Assembly: GCA_015178975.1 (NCBI GenBank) | Contig: WHVD01000079.1 | Location: forward strand, 332,462-396,461 | Source of the DNA: Hysterangium stoloniferum | Taxonomy: Eukaryota > Basidiomycota > Agaricomycetes > Hysterangiales > Hysterangiaceae | Direction of reading: 5' to 3' | Length of the DNA stretch: 64,000 bases | Shown here: positions 32,205 through 43,900 of the stretch, in pieces | Layout: every line of letters starts with the position of its first letter | Position numbering within the stretch: position 1 is the stretch's first letter | The notes under the pieces: generated by a model | Told to the model about the DNA's origin: nothing | The model's database searches: none | The model's input: the letters and a program-made list of their open reading frames with translations, nothing else | Made by a program: the position numbers and the translations under genes

Positions 32205-34200
32205 CCAGTCTATTTTCACAAATTTTCCCTTAATTTTCCAGAATTTATTTCTATTTTATTTATTTTATTTATTATTTCAATAATTGGGCTAATTCCTTTT
32301 AACTTTGCATACTCAAGGCTTCAATGATGTCACATTACATAATCGAAGCCTAGAGTGGTCAAAATATATTTATAATAAGCTGGGTTATCTAGTTTTGGGT
32401 GACTGGGTTCTTTATTATTTATATTATAGTATGTATATATGTGCATTATTTAATTTTGACTATGTGACATCATGTGACATCACATGATGATGATGCGACA
32501 ACGCATTCACAAGTTGTCATGTATAGTTTTTGCAGCCGCCTAGCTGGGTTTACTTCCATTTTGGCCACCCCGCCTGTTTTGCTTCCACTCTCAGCCATCC
32601 CAGACATGTCTTCTGACTTGAACAGCTCAGATCTTCGAGTCAGGTGATAGCTATGATATCGTAGTGGAATTATAGAAACTTTTAAAAGCTTCTAATAATT
32701 TCCTATTTAGTTATTTAGATATTATTAAGCAGAACTCTCTACATGTATAAAAGAAGGCCTAAATCTTGAATAATGACAATCTACTTTACTACTATCAACA
32801 GCACCAGCTAAGAAGCAACAGCCTTCATACAAGGACAGAATAATAGCCTTAGTGTGAAATTATCTAACTACAAGCACCTACACTTGCAGAATCTTGAACT
32901 CTTTGTCAGCACTCTTGAACTTAGCTAATTCATCTAAGTTCCCTCAGCTTCCTGGAAACCTTTAGGCTTACTAATCACTTAAGTAAATCTAAATTCTTAT
33001 TACTGAATCCCTGCCCATTTAGGTTATTCAAGAGCCCACATTAACAGCACAGTTAATCGATCTTTAAACAAATGCTTGGATATTTGACTCTCAGACAATC
33101 TCTCTATTTATAAATTATTTAACAGCTTGTTAAATCTTTATAAATAGTAAACTAAAAGGCTACAAGAAATTAAAGGCTTCCAACAAGTTTCTGCCAACTT
33201 ATTGTGCATACATTCAGCTCCCAAACCTTTATTCTCAAGAAGAACTTAACTTTTGTAGATGTTATGACTGTGTTGCAACCCAACAGTCCCCGAGGTTATT
33301 GCCATCTATCGACATTTCAAGTTATTGATCAAGTCATCACATCGGAAACCGTCGGTCTCCCAACACTGACATATGCTTTCATGGTGATCAAACCCTGTTT
33401 ACGCCCCCATCAAAATATACTTGTACTATCTGGTTATACTCTGATACATCCCTTTTTATTATGATGATCTGTTCTACTTTATGTTTCACATATGTCTATA
33501 TATACTTGTAACCCTCAGACTATTTCCTTTTTTCGTAATCCTGCTCTTAGTTAATCATGGCCTCCAAACTTATCGTAACCTTCCCATTCCTAGTCAAGTT
33601 TATTTGTCAATAATGTTTTCTGCTCTTCTCCTAGTTAGTATTTTCCAGACACCGATAACTTGTATATATGTAAACCCGCTGTAGTTGTAGTTACTAGGCA
33701 ATCAGAATATTGACTCAGAACACCCACATACATCTCTAGAAGTCTTGCTCTAAGTATTCTGCTCTCCACCTTCATGTGCACTCACCCACTCTCAGTCCCT
33801 GACCCCTTGGCCCGACACTTGACTTATCCTTCAGTCCGGATCAGTAACTAAGAGGTACTCATTAGGACTAGTCTTCACCTGTCTGAAATTTAAGGACACC
33901 TGACGGTTATTTGCGAGGGCACAGCATATAAGCTGAAGCCAAGTCCTTCCGATCGGTCCCCATTGGCCTACCGACATTAGTCAGTTTTCAGTTCTTAACA
34001 GTAGAGCACGTCACTGCAAGTTCATCTGAATTTGTCAAGAGACCACACAAATATTGACTTTAGTTGTTTAAGCTTAATAGTCCAGCTAATTAATCTATCA
34101 GTATTTAAATTACTGGACCTTTATTTGTTTATTTCTTGAATCCCTTGCCATGTCAATGTTTGTTAACTATTTGAGAGAGTAAATAGCTGAATCCATTACA
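32205..34200 (+). repeat. Diverged LTR-X copy interrupted by LTR-D
   Basis: Reverse-oriented relative of 6249-7430. Shared blocks include CTAATTCCTTTTAACTTTGC, CTACACTTGCAGAATCTTG and CTAATTAATCTATCAG, and it ends CATTACA at 34200. A strong TATA (GTATAAAAG, about 32749) sits in the plus sense. The segment 33260-34000 is a later insertion. The start is approximate. Confidence 0.65.
33260..34000 (+). repeat. Solo LTR, family D (741 bp)
   Basis: It starts TGTTATGACTGTGTTGC and ends GTTCTTAACA, with perfect target duplication GTAGA (33255-33259 and 34001-34005). The shared core motif is at about 33918-33941. It is homologous to 29770-30531. Confidence 0.9.
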
Positions 34201-34643
34201 GTGTCTTATGCACCAGTCATTGGAATACCCGCCAGGACCCACACACATCAACCCTGTCTATATCCAACCCTGTCCCAAGTACCAGTTCACTGGACCCCCT
34301 GGACAACCAATCAGCTCTCTAATGGAGCCCCGTTCCCATTATGGTCAAATGACCTGTCATGTTTTGGACCCTGCTCCCATTCCGTTCCATCCCTAACACC
34401 TAGTTTGGTGTTTACTTGCCTTGTTTCATGATTACTTGTTTTGATCTTCATTATTCCCAGATTTGGTATTTCAATCTATTGACCAAATTGACTACACCCA
34501 GACTCCCTGGGTTTTCTGTCCACTTGTCTGAAATTGGACACCATGATCTCATGAGGGTGCAGCCTATAAGCTGAAGCCAAGTCCTACTGGAATATCCACA
34601 GGTTTCTCTGGCAACCCTCCATGAGCCTGCACAACCCTTAACA
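34201..34643 (+). repeat. LTR-A-like fragment, 3' part
   Basis: It carries the LTR-A order in plus sense: CCCGTTCCCATTATGGTC, CCCTAACACCTAGTTTGGTG, then the shared core motif (about 34560-34580) and CCCTTAACA at the end. There is a deletion around the TATA region. Confidence 0.6.
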
Positions 34644-34779
34644 GAAGTCCCCAATATGACATGGGAAGGGCAATCACAGCCATATGGGAAATTGGAAGTC
34701 CAGTGTGGAACAGGATGCCTAACACTTCAAGAGAAAAAAATTGAGGAAGAATAAAAATACTATTCCAAGCCAAATATGT

Positions 34780-35420
34780 AGTGTTTAAGGATGTTATTAT
34801 TGATCCATGAGTAAGTATTCAGCAAGGTTCCAAAAGGAGACTGACTTATGTTTTTTAGGTTCAGTGAATTTACAAATGTATATACTGTATATAATTCTGA
34901 ATAATGTAAACTTTAATCACTTTAAAAATAAGTCTCTGAATGAGAATAAATGGGAAGCTGGAATGTACAGAAGCCCTCAGTATGACATGGTCACAGAAGG
35001 AATACAAAAGTTATGTGATCAAGGATTTGAAAATATTATTTTAAGACAGATATGACTGCTGATGTAGTGTTTAAAGATCTTATTATTGATCCACCAGGTT
35101 GTGAAGTGACCAAGTAAAGTTGTGGGGTGGTAGCATGGGGGCTTGCCCCCCATGGGTCATAGCCTTGTTGACCCATAAGTAAGCATTTAGGCAAGGTTGC
35201 AAAAAGAGACTGACTTACATATATCTTTTAGATTCAACAAATTCAAAAAAACATATAATTGTATATAATTTTAATCATTTTAAAATAAACTTCTCTGAGC
35301 TGGATCATGTGCCCTGATAAATAATCAGAATTGTTGATACAGAGTAAAGTTGTGGGTGGTAGGCTCCCCACGGGTTCACCCCTTGTATTTTACGCGATGA
35401 ATAGTGTTAAGCGCCTACCC
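34780..35420. repeat. Local imperfect direct repeats
   Basis: Sequence around 34800-34880 (CAAGGTTCCAAAAGGAGACT) recurs at about 35185-35240 (CAAGGTTGCAAAAAGAGACT). The pair AGTAAAGTTGTGGGGTGG (about 35114) and AGTAAAGTTGTGGGTGG (about 35343) is another. No gene is seen. This is the edge of the AT-rich repeat compartment. Confidence 0.5.
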
Positions 35421-35639
35421 CCCCCACACGTGCCCAAGAGCGAGACTGCTTGAACTGCAGCTTTCCTTTATTCCCTCACGTACATCTCTTGATTATCGGG
35501 GTGATGTAGGTGCTCAAGATGCCTTTTATACCAATAAGACTGATAGTAGCACTCAAATATCTAGCGGTAACTTGTAACCCTTTTTGACGGGCCAATATCC
35601 GTCTTTTCCTAGTGATCCAAGTCATTCCTAAATCCCACC

Positions 35640-37094
35640 ATGGCTCGAGGAGGGGAACCTAGCCCATATGTACCAAACGTTTTTTTTAGGGAAGAAAACC
35701 CATCGCGTCGTGCTCCTGCCGGTGTTCCATCGCCTTTCAGAGGACGACCCAACCACCAGCAACGTGAGGAAAATAATCCTGGGAGTAATAGGCAGCATTA
35801 TGCCCAACCTCCAGACCCAGGATTTCCAGGCCCTCATAGCAATCAGTGGGGGTACGCCGTCCCTCCGAATCCATATCCCCCCCAGGCAGGTCATTACCCC
35901 CCACCTGGTCCTTATCCCCCTCATTTCCCCCCTCCTCCTGGTCCTTATCCACCGCATGCCGCATATCCTCCGACTGGCGCATTTCCTCCTGCTCATGGTT
36001 ATGGCGGCTTCCCGCCACCTGGTCCCTATCCCCCTTACGTCGCACCCGGTAATACACCTCATCAACGCAACGGTCACCCTCCTCCTACCGCACCATATCC
36101 ACATATGCCAATGGGTCCACCACCTTATGTATATCCATATCCATATACAGGTGGTATGCCATTTGGTCCTTTACCATATGGGCAGCCAGAGCAACCCGTG
36201 CCCGTTGAACGTCCCTTGGAAGCAGGTGATGTCCTAGTTGATAGATGGGCCGCGGGGCCTAATTGTGCGTGTTCCAATTCCTGCTTTTTTACCATTTCCC
36301 ATCATATCCGGGTTCATCTATCGCATTCTTCGACAAAGGCGTGATGCTGACAAAACCGTACAGATGGTCCTGTATTGACGCCGCTCGAAATTAGCATCCT
36401 GGACGTCAAAGTACAGATTAACCCACTGCTCGCGCCATCAACCGACACAGCTGACCAGCCTTACCTGGAGTATAACGTGTTGCTACCTGTCCGCTCGGCC
36501 CGCCGCTCCACAGATCAAGCCGGGAGATCCTGGACAGGCGGTCGCACCGCACCCGCTACATTTCCACGCGTAACCAAGCTCAACCTGATTTCGAAGACCT
36601 TCAAGTGGGTAATGATCATCGAGGCGGACAACCCAACCCTTGGAGTCACATGCTCAGATGTCCTCCATGGCATTCACGAAGACATGAACCGTCTTGCACC
36701 GCGCTCCACCATCGAGGGGCTTGCACCCCGGGAGTACAATCTCCTCATGGAGTCGTATAAGATCAACCGCAGCACGGCACGCCATGCGCCCGGTGGCGAG
36801 TTTGGCGCACCCGTGAAGAGAGGTGACTTTTTACACAGGTCTATAATGTTTGATGGTATTGTGGAAGATGAGGCATTCACGCTGCAGAAGCTCGGCGCGT
36901 CTGGCCCCGGGTGGAAGGGATTGAAAACGGATAATAAACGGCGGGGGTACCCTGTTACTTTTGTGTTGAATCTCGACGAATTTGTGATGGGTCGTATTCA
37001 CGGTCGTATGGACGATTCTGCGTCGTCTGCGACTGATCGTGATGACACCACAGAAACGGGTACCACTACAGAAACAGGTGACCACGATACTTGA
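35640..37094 (+). CDS. DUF6699-like protein with proline-rich N-terminus
   Basis: Two exons. Exon 1 runs 35640-36264 from an ATG in good context (ACCATGG). The intron 36265-36363 has GTGCGT...GTACAG ends. Exon 2 runs 36364-37094 to TGA. The product is 451 residues. Residues about 50-190 are dominated by Pro/Tyr/Gly (PGPYPPH-type) repeats and are disordered. The junction reads PNYGPVLTPLEISILDVKVQ, followed by INPLLAP. The C-terminal domain has WVMIIEADNPTLGVTCSDVL and HGIHEDMNRLAP, which resemble the DUF6699 family found in many mushroom-forming fungi. No biochemical function is known to me for that family. It is the first unbroken host gene to the right of the repeat region. Confidence 0.8.
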
Positions 37095-37392
37095 GTCTGA
37101 ATTCGACGCCCTCGGTACTTTCATTTTTTGGACCCTCTCCCATGCATTTTCGCTTGTATCAAGCGTTTATCTGTTGTAATTTGTCGGTCATCTTCAAACT
37201 CTTTTGACTGTGCTCTACACTGATTTGGTATTGTTTGGTCCCATTGTTGTCCTTGTTCTCACATCACCTCCCACTGTTTCCCACTAGTATGCATGTAGAT
37301 TTTCAATAAAGTAGTGGTTTTGTTCCCCATCACTCATTCTAGTCTGTCTGCGCCTGCGGCAGATACTAGTCTTATAGCATTGAAAGTCATCA

Positions 37393-39133
37393 CTATAAAA
37401 CAGCAATAACAGCAATAAAAACCGATAAGAGAAACATAACCACCCAAAGTAATAAATGACTCCGCACAGGTCCCATATCAACAGCCTCTTTTAACGCGTT
37501 CTCCATACACTCTGCCATCTTATTAATACCAAAGACATCACTAGCACGCCGCATCGCGCGTTCACTCAGTTGACGTCGTTCTTCCTGCGATAAACTAATT
37601 ATCCCCATAATAGCCTCACTCCACGTTTCAGCATCCGGCGCTCTAAGCCACCCTGTCCTCATGGAGGCAGGCTGACCAGACACATCCGGGTCCACAATGC
37701 TCTCCATCGGACCACCACTGTTACACGCTAGGACTGGCAGACCAGAAATCATCCCCTCCACAGGGATAATCCCAAAGTGCTCGTTGGTTGGCGTGTAAAG
37801 CAGTGCGAGTGTCTTGGGCGATGTGAGTAGCCACGTGCGCTGTTCCTCGGTGAAGTTGAGCAACAGGATTACGTCGGGGTCGGGGTCGGGGCCGGGACCG
37901 GGGCCAGGGCCACCGTTGCAGCCTGAGAGACCCATTTCGGCCGATCTGACGACGCAGCTGAGCGAATGGAGCTCGCATAGCGAGGTAAGATGAGCGACTG
38001 TTTCAACATTATCATTTAAACGAGGATCGAAGCCGCCTGGAACCTATATCAGATCGCAAAGGGAGGGAATAACACTAGGGGTATACCTGCAAGTATGAGT
38101 CTTAGCTTATCCAGGCCGCTCAAGTTGCCTCGTTTACTTAACAGCTGTCGTCTCACAATAGCAAATGCTTCGATAGCCAGCGCTGCATTCTTTTTCTTTT
38201 CAAACCGATTCAGCGATACGAGCGAGGGTCTATCACTTTGCTGCACAATTCTAAACAAGATGGTAAGCAATCCGCCAACATCTTAAATATGACCATCACA
38301 TACGAAAATATACTTCCTAAGTCTGCATTGGCTGCGGCACGGGTATTGGTGTACGCCTCGATGTTTATGCCTGGATATACTACTCGAGGATCGTGTCTGA
38401 TGGTCTTGAAGTTGTTCCGGAAAACGCGGGCGGTGAACTCGGAATTAGCAAGGAGGATATCGGTTTCACCTATGACAATGTGTCAACGTATCAGAAAGAA
38501 AAATGAATGTTGCGTAGACGTAAGAGTTACATACGAGTGGTAAGCTCTTCAAGCCAGTCCATGGGCATACGATATATCGCCTTGATGGACAACCTTTTAT
38601 ATCGCCCGGATTCGCCTTCAACGAATTGACCACCAGCAAGAAGTTTATCTGGAAAGTGTCCATAAAAAACGACACGTTTATGAGCAATTCTTCGGAGGAA
38701 GGGTATACATGTCGACAGCTGGTCAACTAAGTATACATCGTAGTCTGATGCCTTTCCAGAAAGAAGCAAATAGGCGGTAAGATGAAGTTGTCGTAGATGT
38801 GCAAAGACGATATGGCCCTTGCCGAGAATTGCTCTAGGAAAAGGAGGCCGAATGTACCGTACTGTCAGAATGCCTAAATAGCAACTTAAGGACTCAATTA
38901 ACGAATCGACGCAAGGGGAATGCGTACCACCCTTCTTGGTCTCAGGAAAGCAGTGGTCAGGGTTATGATGCGAGGTGAAGATATGGACTTCATGGCCAAG
39001 CCGTTGTAACCCAAGCGCAGCATCGACAATGAGACGTTCAGCACCGCCTAAACATAACTAGTTAGTAAAACTGCGGCAATTCTAAGGACTACATACCAAT
39101 TCCGAGGTCAGGGTGCAAAATTGCGATTCTCAT
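37393..39133 (-). CDS. ALG2: ALG2-type alpha-1,3/1,6-mannosyltransferase (N-glycan precursor synthesis)
   Basis: ALG2 adds the second and third mannoses to the dolichol-linked core oligosaccharide on the cytosolic face of the ER. Six exons on the minus strand: 39133-39097, 39047-38928, 38873-38535, 38469-38304, 38250-38087 and 38036-37393, with introns of about 50-65 nt. The N-terminus is MRIAILHPDLGIGGAERLIV, the GT4 entry motif. Also visible are YDVYLVDQLSTCIPFLRR, VVFYGHFPDKLLA, NRFEKKKNAALAIEAF, and the C-terminal GT4 motif FGIIPVEGMISGLPVLACNS with E-x7-E spacing (EHFGIIPVE). A hydrophobic C-terminal segment (HLLLWVVMFLLSVFIAVIAV) fits membrane association. A Gly/Pro/Asp low-complexity stretch (about 37875-37925) is inserted before LLNFTEEQ. 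Exon borders are by eye. Confidence 0.85.
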
Positions 39134-39427
39134 TTTGGATTTCTTACATAAGCACCGATAGCTTATCCCATTATTTGATAAGTGTGGTGCGAGAATAATA
39201 GGTCTTTACTTGAATAATACGGTGGACTCTAGCGGAACCTGCTGTCGACTATCAGCTCTATCGATCACAAGGAAAGAGCTCTTAACTCTCTCAAAGAATA
39301 TTCAGACACTTCATAAGCTCCGATCTGGCCAAATTTGACCTCGAGGGATTTGATGGTGACATCACGTGACTAACTGTGACACGCCCCTCCGGCGGGGTTT
39401 TCTTACAAGGTATTTGGTCGTACTAGC

Positions 39428-41082
39428 ATGAACACCGATTATGAAGGTTTCATTCACAAATCAGGAAAGATAACACTCCTGTACCGTGGTCCTTGGGCAG
39501 GCGACCGGTTCGCATTCTGGGATACTAGTCAAGCCAAACTTGATGGTTACGAAGACGTCAGTGACGAAGTATGCAAAGAACTTAGAGCGGTATGGGCCAG
39601 CGAATATCGATCCCAGCCATCGGGTATATGGCCCATAGAGACTAAATATGGACTAATATAAACTGACATTTCCGATAAAGCGACCCGAAAGGAGCTTTCA
39701 AATAAAAACAAAAAGTCTGATCTATACGATGAATTGGGTCAACAAGTGGAAGGAGTTAAGTTTAAGTTTAATCGATCTCAAGCGGTAAAGGAGGTTCCTT
39801 TTGAAAAACCGCCTCCGGAGATTATCAGCATTATCCTCCATTTCGCCATGGGCCTTCGTGAACGCGGACGATCTAGGTCTAGTACCTTAGTGACATGCAC
39901 TCATGTTTATCAGACTTGGCGAAATTTGGCCATTCGTGATCCAGGGCTATGGTGTCTCCTCGAATCGGGTGATTTAACAAGTCAAACTGAAACGTTTCTT
40001 GCCCGCTCCCAAAGTACAGATCGGAAAATGTATTTAGACATCATGGTTGAAGATGCTCATTATGACAGCCACAATGGCACACCCGAGTCAAAGCTGGAGA
40101 AATTCATATCTTTAGTAAGGCCGCATTCAAGCCGATGGGCACGTTTCACGTATCTCGGGGAGTCAGAAACGTTTGATGTGGTGTTAGCAAAGGAGTTAGA
40201 TTTTTCTGTAAGTCCGTCATAAGTGTACTTGACTTCAACTCCTTCAGTCGCTCCTATCGTTGACTATCAATTGTGAAAATCTTATGTCTGGGACCCTCGC
40301 TGACATTTTGATCAGGGCTAAAAGACTCGAGGAATTGGATCTGCTTCAATGTGCTTTTGGTGATCGGCGTACATCATACCCGGATAAACCCGTTTCCCTC
40401 AATAACCTACAAACGTTGAAACTCAATAATTTGGGTGGCCGATTTGCTATGTGATACGAAATGTCTCATTCCCGAATCTAGTGTGTTTTCAACTCTACCC
40501 CCAAGGCAACGCTGAGATATCTCACTGACTTGGATTATGTTGCAGCATCATTTGACATTGATTAACGATACAACTGATCAATTCGTAATACCGGACTACC
40601 TGTCGGAGGGGAGAGACCGCCAGCAAGCAGAGTTGATACGAACGTTCTTTATGTCTATCCCGAAGCTCAATACGCTGGTCCTTGGCGGGAAACTGGCCAG
40701 TGGCCATATTCTTTGCGAGTTATCAAACCACCTTTCTATAACTTGTGAGTTATATTCACCACACATCCACTTCGAAGAAGAGAGGAGGTTTTCGCGATAC
40801 GAAAAACCATCAAATATTTTACTCCCCGAGCTACATACATTGAAGGTCTCGAAGATCAGTCATTGTGCGATCAACCGCTTGATCCAAGAGCGAGAGAAGC
40901 TGGGGGCATCATCGTTAAAGCAACTCCATGTCGCCGGTGTCTTCCGTGGGCTTTGTGATTATTTCGCAGACCGGATCTCCTCTACAGAGCCTCTCATCAT
41001 TAAGACGTGGGAGGAGTATAGCGCAGAAATGATGGCCCCAGATCAGGAAATGGAATGCGAAACTGGTTCCGAGTCTGTCTAA
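39428..41082 (+). pseudogene. F-box/LRR-like protein, 3' half out of frame
   Basis: The ATG at 39428 starts exon 1 (to 39623). An intron 39624-39680 (GTATAT...AAAG, with AACTGAC branch) removes an in-frame TAA. Exon 2 (39681-40207) carries an F-box-like block (FEKPPPEIISIILHFAM...CTHVYQTWRNLAIRDPGLW). A short intron 40208-40247 follows, and exon 3 gives LRR-like sequence (RAKRLEELDLLQCAF, LNNLQTLKLNNLG) to TGA at 40452-40454. Beyond it protein-like sequence continues in two other frames: NVSFPNLVCFQLYPQGNAEI (about 40460-40519), then a long frame to 41082 with IPKLNTLVLGGKL and LLPELHTLKVSKI. Two -1 changes or an unrecognised intron would be needed to join them. F-box proteins recruit substrates to SCF ubiquitin ligases; this family is large and rapidly evolving. 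Confidence 0.55.
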
Positions 41083-42570
41083 CGTTGTTAGATTAACTAG
41101 TTCACTGACCATGCTATAGCATTTTAGAATAATACCGTAGTTTTCGAATACAGTGTTCTTCTGTGAGGTGGTGACCCGGGTCTTTGAGGTTTCTTTTAAT
41201 CGGACGACCTGGTCTTGATTGTGTCTCGCCAGTTCCCAGGCCAGAACCCGGGGGGTCAGACAGGTCACTAGTGTAAGACGCACTACGACAGGCTCCAACT
41301 GCAAAACTGCACTATATTACCCGATTTGGACATGCTGGGAAACGATCCTTGTTTGAACATTATGGCAAAATCGGTTCAAACTGGTTACACAATGCTTTAC
41401 AATAGGCATGTCAATTCCCCACTGGGGGATGATGTTCTTACTGATCAGAGCGGGGCAACAACTTGGGTGAAGTCGTTATAAAGGCCGTTTTCAGATAATT
41501 AAATTAGCAAAGTCGTTCCAAGGTTTTTAAGAGAGTCAAAGGTTTTGATAATAGGCCTATTGTATATTATATTAAGCATCGAACTGGCTAATGATATTAT
41601 TAACCAGCTAAATTGCCTCTTCAATTAGATACTACGTCTTTGTGATATCAAACGTCGCACCTACTGTTTGTAACTTTACTACGCTGTTCATTTTTTAGTA
41701 TTCAAACATTTTACGGCAAAGTGTTCAATCATCTGGCACCTCTCTTTGCTCCAGGTGGTATGTGTATCCTTTCCTTCTCGCTCAGTCCTCCTCTCTTTCC
41801 TCCAGGAGGTGTGTGTACCCTTTCCTTCTCTCTCCGAATGTCTCGAGAAGACGCAATAAATGTTCAATCTCCTCTCGAATATACTATTATATACGCGTAG
41901 TATAGTTAGTGAATCTCTCAGTGAACGTTTTACGCTGAAAGTAAGTGTTAAGTTTTCGTGGTGCTGTTCCTAGACCGTATAACTTTCCGTTTGTCTGAGT
42001 GAGGTGGCAGTACTCGTTGTAAACGGATAAGGACTAAATAAATACAATAGACTGGCTGTGGTATCAGCCTCACTCGGTCGGTAACGGACAGGACAAAAGT
42101 ATCGTGTTGTGAGTGATTCTTCCTTCTACAAAACAGATGTGACGTCTAACTAATATATATATAATAGAGAACCATCAAGTATTCGCGACAAGGGGAATTT
42201 CAGACAAGCAGGACCGAGAGTCTAGATCGTGGTAGGGAAGGAGAAGGAAAGAGAAAAGAAAAAGGGTTCGAATCTTTATCGAGTCTGATCTTGGGTTGGG
42301 CTCGATCAGGGGAAACCATAGGAGTGCGGTCAGTGATCAGGGGTCAGGATGCGGCTCTGTATGTGTGGTTAAGGCGGCCAGGATTACAGTACGCGGTGAA
42401 TCCCCAATGCTGCGACCCGAGCCCTAATGCTCGCAATCCATCGCTAACCCGAAATCCCAGAAAAGTAAGTACTTTGATTGCCTCATCACGAAGCAGAACT
42501 TATCATATATATTTAGTACTTAAAACGCCTTTACGAGAGAGCTACTCACTTTTGTCCTGGTTGGGTTCCC
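41083..42570. other. No gene recognised
   Basis: A tandem pair of about 52-bp units lies near 41738-41845 (GCTCCAGGTGGTATGTGTAT and CCTCCAGGAGGTGTGTGTAC, each followed by CCTTTCCTTCTC). A segment GTGGTATCAGCCTCACT near 42058 looks like a copia primer-binding site, but no LTR or pol could be tied to it. Confidence 0.35.
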
Positions 42571-42648
42571 CTGTAGTTTGAACAATGAGTGAGTGGTCAA
42601 CTCAAACGATACTCACCGCTCACCATTTTTCTTATCTGTAGTATTCAA

Positions 42649-42893
42649 TTTTTTTTTTTTTTCGGAGGCTGACGATCAAACGCGACTAACAACGGATCGC
42701 GCAAGATACGGCAGACCACTCCCAGGAAGAAATGTTACACAGACCCAATATGGGTACTGTGGGGCTCCACGACAAGCGCGGTTCCCACCAAAACTCCCTG
42801 GTGACTTTTAGTGGGATTTTAACCCAAGACCTCAACGGGCGGTCGGCATAACACCAGACCAGGTTTGACGGCATGTGTCACTTAGCCGTCGCA
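42649..42893 (-). mobile_element. tRNA-derived SINE-like unit with poly(A) tail
   Basis: On the minus strand an A-box-like CGGCTAAGTGA (plus 42878-42888) precedes a B-box-like GGTTAAAATCC (plus 42814-42824). About 150 bp of unrelated sequence follows, then a run of 14 A (plus-strand T run 42649-42662). The head resembles a tRNA with a long variable arm. Target duplications were not found, and the box spacing is longer than in an intact tRNA, so it is a decayed copy. Confidence 0.4.
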
Positions 42894-42949
42894 CCCCACT
42901 CTCGGTTGATATGCACCTAACATGTCTGAAAAGATGCATTATCAGAAAA

Positions 42950-43900
42950 AGGAACGGATGGTAAAGACAAAGGATATTTACCTGATCATCGGTGTTGGAA
43001 GGTTCCTGTAGTTTTGAACAATAAATGAAAGGAAATGAGTGGTCGACATAAAAGATACTCACATTTTTTATTGAACCATTGCGTGAGCTGCGAACAACGT
43101 GAGTGGGGAACATATCAACCCCCCACCTCCCGCGGTAAAGTTCGCGTTGAAGTGGAATACGTTCCGCTTAGGATGAAGCCAAACAAAGCCTGCAATCATG
43201 GTATATTTGGGTGTAAGCCAGTCAACAGCAAACGCGCCGACCAGGGTGCCAGGCATGTAAAATAGACTTTGAGACAAAGTGTTAGTCCACCGCATGGACG
43301 ACCGCGATTGATAGCAAGGATAACGTACTTTATGACAACATTCCAACCCAGGATAGTCGTAAAGGCTGTACCAGTCGGTTCAACACTATTTAGGACAGTG
43401 GAGGAGAATAGGCCGAAGGGATATGTGATAAAATCATAGATGAACCTATAAATATGATAACCATGAGCAAAAGGAGATAGAGTAACAAAATATCTACCAT
43501 GCAATGCAAATGGCTGTGAGACGGACCCAGTAACGCTTTAAAATGAGGAAGTAAGGAATTTTCGCATGTTTCATGGAGTCTTTTTTTATAGCGCGTGGGC
43601 TCCTGGTGTAATTATAAGTATGACATCTGACGGCCCAAGCGAGTTACATACCCTCATATTAAAACGCCAAATGAATACTGCGGCAGCGGGAATAACACCT
43701 AAACCAAGGGTCCCCCGCCATACGGCGTTGAGATGCTTATCGCCAAAGCTAGTGTCAAGGGAAGTCGGTCAAATGGAACAAGATGGTGGGATAAAAGAGA
43801 CTTCTCACATCCAGAAGAGAACAAGTGGTACGAATGACCCAATAACGAAACCAAAATCGATCATTGAATCTGGCAGTGTGTGAGTGAGCAGATAGTAAAT
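42950..43900 (-). pseudogene. GIT1-like MFS permease fragment (glycerophosphoinositol-type)
   Basis: On the minus strand exons splice cleanly to give MIDFGFVIGSFVPLVLFW, then FGDKHLNAVWRGTLGLGVIP, AAAVFIWRFNM, EPTRYKKDSMKHAKIPYFLI, AICIAWFIYDFITYPFGLFS, ILGWNVVI, and LFYMPGTLVGAFAVDW with PKYTMIAG. This is the central part of the GIT1/phosphate-type branch of the major facilitator superfamily, including several membrane segments. After MIAG the frame breaks: FGFILSGTY lies in another frame and runs into a stop. No N-terminal membrane segments could be found upstream (43900-44350). It is therefore a fragment, truncated at both ends. The family call is from memory of conserved blocks. Confidence 0.6.

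Noticed and set aside
36831-37124. Minus-strand open frames opposite the DUF6699-like gene
   Set aside because: Shadows of exon 2; no motifs, and the plus-strand model is complete.
42050-42085. Copia-like primer-binding site GTGGTATCAGCC
   Set aside because: No LTR end fits directly upstream and no copia coding sequence follows.
42260-42290. B-box-like GGGTTCGAATC, suggesting a tRNA gene
   Set aside because: No A box, acceptor stem or anticodon arm can be built around it.
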